Origin: Pseudomonadales bacterium | GTDB lineage: Bacteria > Pseudomonadota > Gammaproteobacteria > Pseudomonadales > Azotimanducaceae | NCBI GenBank assembly: GCA_024234635.1 | Contig: JACKNX010000004.1 | Coordinates: 124,001-188,000, forward strand | Direction: 5' to 3' | DNA: 64,000 nucleotides | Shown here: positions 1 through 6,938 of the stretch, piece after piece | Position numbering within the stretch: the stretch's first letter is position 1 | Layout of the letters: each line of letters starts with the position of its first letter | The notes under the pieces: generated by a model | The model's database searches: none | The model's input: only the letters and a program-made list of their open reading frames with translations | What the model was told of the DNA's origin: nothing | Program-made: the position numbers and the translations under genes

Positions 1-2
1 TG

Positions 3-140
3 GAGCATCACGGCGGTCATGTGCGCGCGATGAACCTGGTCGATGGATCAGGCGTTGCGATCATGGTGCAACTCCCGCTGGCGCAGGCTGCGGGAAACGG
101 TGTCGACGCGCCACGACCCGTACTTGCCCGTAGCGCCTAG
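3..140 (+). CDS. C-terminal end of a sensor histidine kinase (partial, cut by window edge)
   Basis: The third forward frame is open from the window edge to a TAG and encodes 45 residues. They resemble the end of a HATPase_c domain: a GGH..A-N-x-x-DGSG stretch followed by a hydrophobic strand ending in QLPLA, the usual last beta strand of histidine kinases. A short low-complexity tail follows. The stop lies 34 bp from the stop of the convergent MBL gene. Only the C-terminus is visible, so the sensor type is unknown. The assignment rests on this short motif and is moderate. Confidence 0.55.
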   Translation, partial: EHHGGHVRAMNLVDGSGVAIMVQLPLAQAAGNGVDAPRPVLARSA

Positions 141-174
141 CAGGCTGCTTTTTCAGCGGCCGACCAGCCGCGCA

Positions 175-1077
175 TCACGTCAATCGGTACTCGCCTTCGA
201 GCGTCGGTTCGCCATCCGTTTCGGCAACGCCGGTACTTACCATGTATTCCAGCGCGGCGAACACGCTGCGACCGGCTGCCGGATACATGAACTCCGGGGT
301 ATCGAGATACATGCGCGGCACCATGTCGGTGATGCGCGTTACGCCTTTCCGCATGCATTCGACGATCTGCGCCTGTCGCTCCAGGCGGTGGGCGATAAAC
401 GCCTCGACATGTGGTTTTGGCTGCTCGATGGCTGGCCCGTGGGTTGGCCAGTAGATACTGTCGTCGCGATCGAGCAGCAGGCGCAGACTGTCCATGTAGG
501 CAGCCATGTCACCATCGGGGGGCGAGATGATACTGGTGGACCAGCCCATCACATGATCTCCCGTGAACAACGATCGCGAGGAGCGCAACTGGAAACAGAG
601 GTGGTTGGAGGTGTGCCCGGGCGTGTAGACGCATTCGATGGACCAGCCATCGCCGTCGATGATCTGTCCGTGCACGACTTTGTGATCCGGAGCAAACTCC
701 ATGTCGCCACCCTCCTCCACATCGATACCCATGGCAATCTTGCCGGCACCGTGTGGACCGAATCCGTACGTGGGCGCGTCGGAGTGCTGGCGGAGCAGCG
801 CGCAGCCTGGCGAGTGATCCATATGGGTGTGGGTGACCAGGACGTGGGAAATGGTTTCGCCCGGGATGGCGGCCAGCAGATTGGCAATGTGGGTGGCATC
901 CGCCGGCCCCGGGTCGATGACCGCCACGTTACCCTGGCCGATGATGTAGGTGCCGGTGCCGTGCAGCGTAAAGGGGCTCGGATTGTTGGCGATGACCCGG
1001 CGGACTCCGGGCGCCACCGTGTCGACCTGCCCGTACTTGAACGTCAGTTCGCGCCGGAAGGGAATCTTTACTGCCAT
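175..1077 (-). CDS. MBL-fold metallo-hydrolase (glyoxalase II / LACTB2-like)
   Basis: This 300-residue protein has the metallo-beta-lactamase signature HTHMDHSPG near residue 102, which supplies the first zinc ligands. Later ligands are in TPGHTSNH and FTGDHVMG, and a C-terminal PTHGP follows. The order and length fit the glyoxalase II/LACTB2 hydrolase group, which acts on thioesters, phosphodiesters or RNA; the substrate cannot be read from sequence. There is no signal peptide, so it is probably cytoplasmic. It is the last gene of a minus-strand run, 51 bp after the FHA gene, and may be co-transcribed with it. Confidence 0.85.
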   Translation of the reverse strand: MAVKIPFRRELTFKYGQVDTVAPGVRRVIANNPSPFTLHGTGTYIIGQGNVAVIDPGPADATHIANLLAAIPGETISHVLVTHTHMDHSPGCALLRQHSDAPTYGFGPHGAGKIAMGIDVEEGGDMEFAPDHKVVHGQIIDGDGWSIECVYTPGHTSNHLCFQLRSSRSLFTGDHVMGWSTSIISPPDGDMAAYMDSLRLLLDRDDSIYWPTHGPAIEQPKPHVEAFIAHRLERQAQIVECMRKGVTRITDMVPRMYLDTPEFMYPAAGRSVFAALEYMVSTGVAETDGEPTLEGEYRLT

Positions 1078-1128
1078 CGTCTGTTCTCTCCACGGTCGTC
1101 GGCTGGGGGCGGCAAGGATAGCGTTGCC

Positions 1129-2253
1129 TCAGTGGAATGAGAACCATGCCAGGACGCCTGCCGTCAGCAGCGCGCCAAGCAGCGCCGCGATGATCAGCGG
1201 ACGCGGCCGGGCAGCGCTTCGCGCAGCGCCCTGACCCGCCCGATAGCCAAAGCTCGCCTCGCCCAGGGCGAAGCTGTCGCCATCGTGCAACATCGCCAGA
1301 CGCGTGGGCACGCCATTGTGGGAGGGTGTGGACACGCCACTGAGCGCGGTGAGCGAGATTCGGTCCGCGAGCACCTGCAGAACCGCCTCCACGTCCGCCA
1401 GGTCGGGCAGATCAACGCGGATCTCGCAGTCCGGGTGCCTGCCGATACGGTTGGCGCCCAGACGCACCGGATATCGCAGACCCGCAACGGGACCACTCAG
1501 GCCGACCAGATGCGGTTCGCCCGGCCCTGGTAGCGGTCGTACGAACTGGCTCCGGGTGATGCTGGGCTCGCGATTGGGTTCGCTGATGGCCGGCAGGCTC
1601 TCGGCGTCCTGCGTATCGACCATCGGTCGCAGGTCAGCCGGCAGAAAATCCCGAACGGCCGTGATGTCCGTACCTTGCGCCATCACCCGGTAGCCGAATT
1701 CATCGAAAGCCACTTCATCGCCGTTGAACAGACAGCAGCCACCCTGCAGGGGGACGCCGTTCACGCGTGTACCGTTGGCGGAATCGAAGTCGCGTAACCA
1801 CAGATCACCATCGATCGGCACAAATTCGGCGTGTCGTCGGGAGATATGTTCGCTGCTGATGCGCAGACCCGCATCGGACTGCCTGCCCACGACCAGGCCG
1901 CTGCCGATCGATGTGCGGGTGCCGTCCCTGTCCGCGCGAACGGACCAGTCCGCGGTCCGCCGGGGACTCCGGTGCAGGACCAGTTGCAGTTGTGTACCGC
2001 CAACACCCAGCCTGTCGCCCGGCAGCAGACCGGCTCGCGCGTCGGTTTCCCGGCCGTTCAGACTGTAGGTGGCGGAAGCAAGCGGAACGACGCTCACGCC
2101 CCGCTCGCCTGCCTCGAGGCGCAGGTGGTAATCCAGGACATCCTCGCCGGCAACGATCACATCGTTGTCGAGATGCCGGCCGACGGTGACGTTGCCATCC
2201 ACCGGGTAGACGTCATCGTCTATACGCAGTTCGAACCGCATTTCATCGGCCAT
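1129..2253 (-). CDS. Triple-FHA-domain protein with C-terminal membrane anchor
   Basis: FHA domains bind phosphothreonine peptides. Three consecutive FHA-like segments are visible. The middle one (about residues 115-200) is canonical, with GR, SSEHISRRH and NGTRVNG. The first (about 15-100) and third (about 240-330) keep the fold pattern but have degenerate binding loops. The protein ends in one hydrophobic helix and a few residues, as a tail anchor would. The ATG at 2253 is chosen because a purine-rich AGGGA lies just upstream; the frame stays open further back, into the kinase gene. The start overlaps the end of the Ser/Thr kinase gene by about 11 bp, so translation is probably coupled. It is the likely reader of that kinase's phosphothreonines (inference). 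Confidence 0.85.
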   Translation of the reverse strand: MADEMRFELRIDDDVYPVDGNVTVGRHLDNDVIVAGEDVLDYHLRLEAGERGVSVVPLASATYSLNGRETDARAGLLPGDRLGVGGTQLQLVLHRSPRRTADWSVRADRDGTRTSIGSGLVVGRQSDAGLRISSEHISRRHAEFVPIDGDLWLRDFDSANGTRVNGVPLQGGCCLFNGDEVAFDEFGYRVMAQGTDITAVRDFLPADLRPMVDTQDAESLPAISEPNREPSITRSQFVRPLPGPGEPHLVGLSGPVAGLRYPVRLGANRIGRHPDCEIRVDLPDLADVEAVLQVLADRISLTALSGVSTPSHNGVPTRLAMLHDGDSFALGEASFGYRAGQGAARSAARPRPLIIAALLGALLTAGVLAWFSFH

Positions 2254-4534
2254 TGGCTGATCCCTTCCCCCAGTTTTCGCGCAGGGCCTGCCATTCCTCG
2301 ACGCCAGGAACCACCGCCAGCGCAAGGTCCAGGTACTGCAGTGCCTCGGCGTTCAGACCCGCCCCCCTGGCTTCCCGGGCGACTTCGGCAAGCCGTTCGG
2401 CAACGGTACGCAGGAGCGCGCGAGCTTCCGAATTGCCAGGGTCCAGACGCTGAACCTCACGCAGTGCCAGTGCGGCGTTACCCCGCTCCGGTGCCGTGAG
2501 AAAACCGTCGCGGATGTACTGGCGCGCCTCTTCCAGCAGGCGGTTCACCGCCTTGACGCGTTCCTGTTCCGCCACCAGTTGCTGACGGAAACTCTCGACC
2601 GCTACCGGGTCCAGGTTCACGGCGCTGGCCTGGGAGACGATATCCGCCACGGCCGGGAAGTCGCCAATGGCGAGCCGCTGCGCAACCATCGCCCGCAGTC
2701 GCGCCACGACCTCGTTCAGTCCCTGGGTGGCGATGGCGTTGTCCGGATCGATGGACAGAATCTTGTGATAGATCGCCGCGGCATTGTCCCCCGCCGGGCT
2801 GACGAGCTGACCGGACTCCCTGAAACCTCGGGCCTCCTCCAGAAACTGTTCGATGGTGGCCAGCGTGGACGTTGTGCGCTGAATGGCCTGACGAATGGTG
2901 GCGATCTCCGGCAGCGATGGGTTGGCGGTACTGGCGCGATCGAGTGCACTGATGGCCAGGTCCATGTTGCCCGCGGCCACTTCGTCGGCGGCTTTACGCG
3001 CGTAGTGGTCGGCAATGGCGTCGAGTTCACTGCGGGCGACGGGGTGGCCCGGAGACAGTCGCAGAATTTCGTAGTAGGACTGGATGGCTGCCGATACCGA
3101 TGGCACATCGTCCACCCCGTGGCTTCGCAACAACGCCTGGGTGCTGGTGAGCAACGCTTCCGCGGTGCGGCGATCCTCGAGTTCCGCGGCCAGAGCGGGA
3201 AATTCCGCATCGTCTGGAAACGCCTGACGGGCTTCTGCCAGGCGGGTTTGGGCGCTGCCGAAATTACCGCCAGCCAACGCTTCGCGGATGCTGTCCTTCC
3301 ATTCTCCGGCCAGACTGGCCATGTCCTGGCGCGCGCCGGGGTGCTGGGGATCGATGGCAAGTACCCTTTCGTAGGCTGCGACCAGCGTACGCAACCCCTG
3401 ATTGGGGTCCTGGCGTAACGATCGGGCTTCGTTCCATGCCTCGTTGAGGCCAGGCTGTTCCGTTATGCCCAGGTCCGCCAGCAAAGTCTGCACGCGTACG
3501 GGATTGGTGGCGATCCAGTAGCCCGCCATGCTGACCGCAAGGATGCCCAGAATCGCAATGAGCGACAGGGTCATCAGGCTGCTCCGGTCGCGTCGTGCTT
3601 CGGCCTGAGGTCTGCGCAGTGCATCTTTTGTCGCGATCAGAAGGCTCGCCGATACAGCGCGGATTTCCGCGGAGTTAACCACCTCGGTGCGGATGGTGGT
3701 ATTGGGCAACAAGCCATCTGCGCGCACGCGATCGAGCGCCGTGACGAGTTCGGCGCCGTTGGCGTAACGCTGCTCGGAGCGTCTTGCGAGGAGCCGTTCC
3801 ACGATGGGTTGAAACGCCGCCACGTGGGACGGCAGGCGTGGCACCGGTTCCTGCAACTGGCGTTGTAACAGGGTCGCCGCATTGTCCGCCCGGTAGGGGA
3901 CATCGCCTGTGAGTACCTGATAGAGCACGACACCCAGGCTGTAGAAATCCGCCCGGTCATCCACGGTCTGCTGGCCCAGTTGCTCCGGACTCATGTAGGG
4001 CAGGCTGCCTGCCGCGAATCCGTTCTGGTGCAACCGCTGTTCCGTATGTTCCGTACGTTCCGTATGTTCCGTGTGCAGCAGCCGCGCCAGGCCAAAGTCA
4101 GCCAGTGCGACGCTGTCGTCCTCGCGAAACAGGATGTGCTCGGGTTTGATGTCGCCGTGCGTGACGCCCTGCCGGTGCGCATAGTCGAGACCCAGCGCCA
4201 GTTCGCGCAGCGTGCTCAGCAGTGTGGACATGTGCATGCCGTGCGCCAGACGGGCGCGCAGGTCGCCTCCCCCCATGTACTCCATGATCAGGCACAGCTC
4301 CTGCCCTGTGCTGATCGTTTCCAGCAGCGCAACGATGGCGGGATGACTCAGCCTGGACGCGGTTTCACACTCCCTGGCGAACAAGGCGCGAAAGTCAGGG
4401 TGCACTGACAAGGAGGGCAGCAGTCGCTTGATGGCAACACGTCGTCCTGTTCGACGCTGCGTGGCGAGGAAAACCTCGCCCATGCCGCCCTCACCAAGTT
4501 TGCGTTCGAGCTGGTAGCCCGGAAGTTCCCACAT
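2243..4534 (-). CDS. Membrane Hanks-type Ser/Thr protein kinase with extracytoplasmic TPR-like region
   Basis: The N-terminal half is a Hanks-type (PknB-like) kinase: glycine loop GEGGMG at 14-19, ATP lysine K36, catalytic loop HGDIKPEH at 126-133 with D128, DFG at 146-148 and SPE at 182-184. HGD replaces the usual HRD, so the arginine that reads activation-loop phosphorylation is missing. One transmembrane helix lies near residue 335. The roughly 400 residues after it are helical with TPR-like spacing and are probably periplasmic. The activation loop holds four tandem three-residue units, HTE HTE RTE HTE (154-165). The gene sits 4 bp after the MORN gene and overlaps the FHA gene. At 763 residues it is a plausible length for a receptor-type bacterial kinase. 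Its substrates are unknown. Confidence 0.9.
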   Translation of the reverse strand: MWELPGYQLERKLGEGGMGEVFLATQRRTGRRVAIKRLLPSLSVHPDFRALFARECETASRLSHPAIVALLETISTGQELCLIMEYMGGGDLRARLAHGMHMSTLLSTLRELALGLDYAHRQGVTHGDIKPEHILFREDDSVALADFGLARLLHTEHTERTEHTEQRLHQNGFAAGSLPYMSPEQLGQQTVDDRADFYSLGVVLYQVLTGDVPYRADNAATLLQRQLQEPVPRLPSHVAAFQPIVERLLARRSEQRYANGAELVTALDRVRADGLLPNTTIRTEVVNSAEIRAVSASLLIATKDALRRPQAEARRDRSSLMTLSLIAILGILAVSMAGYWIATNPVRVQTLLADLGITEQPGLNEAWNEARSLRQDPNQGLRTLVAAYERVLAIDPQHPGARQDMASLAGEWKDSIREALAGGNFGSAQTRLAEARQAFPDDAEFPALAAELEDRRTAEALLTSTQALLRSHGVDDVPSVSAAIQSYYEILRLSPGHPVARSELDAIADHYARKAADEVAAGNMDLAISALDRASTANPSLPEIATIRQAIQRTTSTLATIEQFLEEARGFRESGQLVSPAGDNAAAIYHKILSIDPDNAIATQGLNEVVARLRAMVAQRLAIGDFPAVADIVSQASAVNLDPVAVESFRQQLVAEQERVKAVNRLLEEARQYIRDGFLTAPERGNAALALREVQRLDPGNSEARALLRTVAERLAEVAREARGAGLNAEALQYLDLALAVVPGVEEWQALRENWGKGSANGR
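4040..4075 (-). repeat. Four tandem 9-bp units inside the kinase activation loop
   Basis: On the plus strand the units read TTCCGTATG, TTCCGTACG, TTCCGTATG and TTCCGTGTG. Read on the minus strand they encode four His/Arg-Thr-Glu tripeptides between the DFG and SPE motifs of the kinase. The 9-bp unit means copy-number change would keep the frame while adding or removing one threonine each time. Confidence 0.9.
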
Positions 4535-4538
4535 CGGC

Positions 4539-5498
4539 TCAGCCGGCCTCTGGCTGCAGCGGCACGAACGTCCCCTGGATCATGTGACCTAGAACAAATA
4601 CGCCCCCCGTCACGATACGCCTGCCCAGCGGGTGAATAGCCAGTCCACTGCCGTGAGCCAGACCATTCACGCAGCGGTTGTTCGAAAACACCCACTCCTC
4701 GTCGTCGATGACAAGGTGACATCGGGCATCGAGGGTCACCGGTCGGGACTCCTGCAACGTACCCTCGTACCACCGCTGCAACTCGCGACTCGAGTCCGGA
4801 AGCAGCTTCACGCCATAACCGTGCATGCGGTTGTTGGCGAACTGCCCCTGATAGACCGTGCCGTCGCGCCAGAAGAAGCGGCCGAGACCGTGACGCGCAT
4901 CGTTGCTGAATTCACCTTCGTAGCGATTGCCGTTCACCCACTCGAAGCGGCCATGCCCGGTCTTCACGCCGCGTTCGAAATGCCCCTCAAAGCGGCGTCC
5001 GTCCTTCCACTGAAAGGTTCCCTGGCCCTGCAGGACGCCGTTCACGAAATCACCCGAATACTGATCGCCGCTGGCCCAGGTGAAGGTGCCGCTGCCGGTG
5101 CGTTCGCCGTTCACGAAGGTGCCTGTGTACCGGTCTCGGTTGACCCAGAAAAAGGTGCCTTCCCCGTTCGGAATATTGCTCTGGAACCGGCCGACGTAGC
5201 GATCGCCGTTCGGCCAGGTCAGTTCGCCCTGCCCTTCCCGCCTGTCATTGACAAAAGCGCCGACGTACACCCGGCCGTCCTTCCAGCGATAGGTGCCCGT
5301 TCCCTGCAGCGAGTCGTTCAGGAATTCGCCTTCGTAGCGATTGCCGTTGGCCCACGTGTACACACCCCGGCCGTTGCGCATGCCGTCCTGCATGCGGCCG
5401 ACATACAGGTCGCCGTTGGGGAATTTGATGGTCTTGTCGTCGGCCAGCACACTGGCGCCGACGCTGAGGGCAAGGACGGTGAACAACACTCTGATCAT
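4539..5498 (-). CDS. Secreted MORN-repeat protein
   Basis: This 319-residue protein begins with a signal peptide (hydrophobic core then an ASVLA-type cleavage site near residue 19). Nine consecutive 23-residue MORN repeats follow (about 29-235), each built on G-x-x-Y-x-G-x-F-x-x-x-x-x-x-G-x-G-x-x-x-W. A C-terminal domain with two cysteines follows and could form a disulfide in the periplasm. MORN repeats are lipid- or protein-binding beta-hairpin arrays. It is first in the run MORN, kinase, FHA with only 4 bp to the kinase, so it may be a periplasmic partner or ligand sensor for the kinase's extracytoplasmic region (inference). Confidence 0.88.
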   Translation of the reverse strand: MIRVLFTVLALSVGASVLADDKTIKFPNGDLYVGRMQDGMRNGRGVYTWANGNRYEGEFLNDSLQGTGTYRWKDGRVYVGAFVNDRREGQGELTWPNGDRYVGRFQSNIPNGEGTFFWVNRDRYTGTFVNGERTGSGTFTWASGDQYSGDFVNGVLQGQGTFQWKDGRRFEGHFERGVKTGHGRFEWVNGNRYEGEFSNDARHGLGRFFWRDGTVYQGQFANNRMHGYGVKLLPDSSRELQRWYEGTLQESRPVTLDARCHLVIDDEEWVFSNNRCVNGLAHGSGLAIHPLGRRIVTGGVFVLGHMIQGTFVPLQPEAG

Positions 5499-5531
5499 GG
5501 CGTTCCTCGCGGTTGTTGCTGAATGTGCATG

Positions 5532-6938
5532 TCAGGGGATGATCCGTATCTGTATGGCGTCCGAATTCTGGCCGGCAAGAACGTCGGAAATCACCACCAC
5601 CTTGGCATCGGCGGGCAGGTTCTCGCGCTGGCGCAGCGTTTTGAACGCCGTCTGCAACGTGCGCTCCGGGTCCAGACTGAAGGCCGTACGGTGCGCGTAC
5701 ACCGCGCGGTTGAGAGCCAGTCGCCGCCGGGTCTGGCTGCTGTTGGTAAATGCATAGATCGGCACCTTCGGCGGTCGCGCCGCGGTGACCAGGTCGGCCG
5801 TGACGCCGCGCCGGGTAATCACCACGAGGCCGTGTGCGTTCAGTGATTCGGCAAGCGCTACCGCGTGCACGGTGATGCGTCCCTTGTCCGTATACGCCTC
5901 CAGGTCTTTTTCGTAGCCAAGCCCGGGCCAGCGTTCAGTTTGCCGCGCAATGGCGTCGAGTTGCGCCACGCAGCGCACCGGATGCGCCCCCACGCTGGTC
6001 TCGCCGGAGAGCATGACCGCATCGGCGCCTTCGTAGATGGCATTCGCCACGTCGGTGACCTCGGCACGGGTCGGAATCGGATTGGTGATCATGCTCTCCA
6101 GGAGGTGTGTGGCGACGATGCAGCGTTTGCCGTAGCGCGCCGTCGCATGAAGGATCCGCCGCTGGATATTGGGCAGATCCGCAATGTCCGTTTCGATGCC
6201 CAGATCGCCGCGAGCCACCATGACCCCGTCCGAGGCCTGGGCGATGGCGTGCACATTGCGTACGCCTTCGCGATCCTCGATCTTGGCGATGATCTTCACC
6301 TTGTCCGCCTTGCGACCGAGCAGCGTTCGTAACGCGTGCACGTCCTCCACATCGCGAACGAAGGACAACGCCACGTAGTCGATATCGTGCGCGACGCCAA
6401 ACTCGATGTCCGACCGGTCCTTCGGGGTGATCGCGGGAAGGTTCACGCGCACGCCGGGCAGATTCACATGGCGCCGGCTACCCAGGGTGCCGCCATCGAT
6501 GACGCGGCACACCAGCGACTCGTTCTGTTTCTCCAGCACCTCGAAGTTGATGAGGCCGTTATCCACCGTTACCCGGTTTCCGACCTCAAGGACATCCACC
6601 AGCTCCTGGTAGTTGACGTGGATGGAGGAGGTTTCGACGCTGGCGGCGTCGCGAACCGTCAACGTCACCACCTGGCCAGGCGCGAGATCCAGCGGCTGGT
6701 TGCGAACGCCGGTACGGATTTCCGGCCCCTGGGTATCCAGCATCACCGGCACGGGATAGGGAACCTTGCGGTTGAGCGTCTTGATCCAGTTGATGACACG
6801 CGCCGCGCCTTCGTGATCGGCGTGCGACATATTGATGCGTACCACGTTCATGCCGGCGCGATACAACGCCTCCAGCGCGGCGTAGCTGTCGGTGGCGGGA
6901 CCGACGGTGCAGATGATCTTGGTGCGACGGATGTTCAT
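5532..6938 (-). CDS. pyk: Pyruvate kinase
   Basis: This enzyme converts phosphoenolpyruvate and ADP to pyruvate and ATP, the last step of glycolysis. The 468-residue length is typical. Visible motifs are the N-terminal RRTKIICTVGPA, the Mg/K-binding MVARGDLGIE, the loop LSGETSVG, and a C-terminal allosteric-type domain. The start at 6938 is chosen because the protein then begins MNIRRTKI, as in the family, and the ATG overlaps the stop of the helicase gene as ATGA. Coupling to a DNA-repair helicase is unusual for pyk and may reflect chance operon fusion. I cannot tell PykA from PykF type. Confidence 0.96.
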   Translation of the reverse strand: MNIRRTKIICTVGPATDSYAALEALYRAGMNVVRINMSHADHEGAARVINWIKTLNRKVPYPVPVMLDTQGPEIRTGVRNQPLDLAPGQVVTLTVRDAASVETSSIHVNYQELVDVLEVGNRVTVDNGLINFEVLEKQNESLVCRVIDGGTLGSRRHVNLPGVRVNLPAITPKDRSDIEFGVAHDIDYVALSFVRDVEDVHALRTLLGRKADKVKIIAKIEDREGVRNVHAIAQASDGVMVARGDLGIETDIADLPNIQRRILHATARYGKRCIVATHLLESMITNPIPTRAEVTDVANAIYEGADAVMLSGETSVGAHPVRCVAQLDAIARQTERWPGLGYEKDLEAYTDKGRITVHAVALAESLNAHGLVVITRRGVTADLVTAARPPKVPIYAFTNSSQTRRRLALNRAVYAHRTAFSLDPERTLQTAFKTLRQRENLPADAKVVVISDVLAGQNSDAIQIRIIP

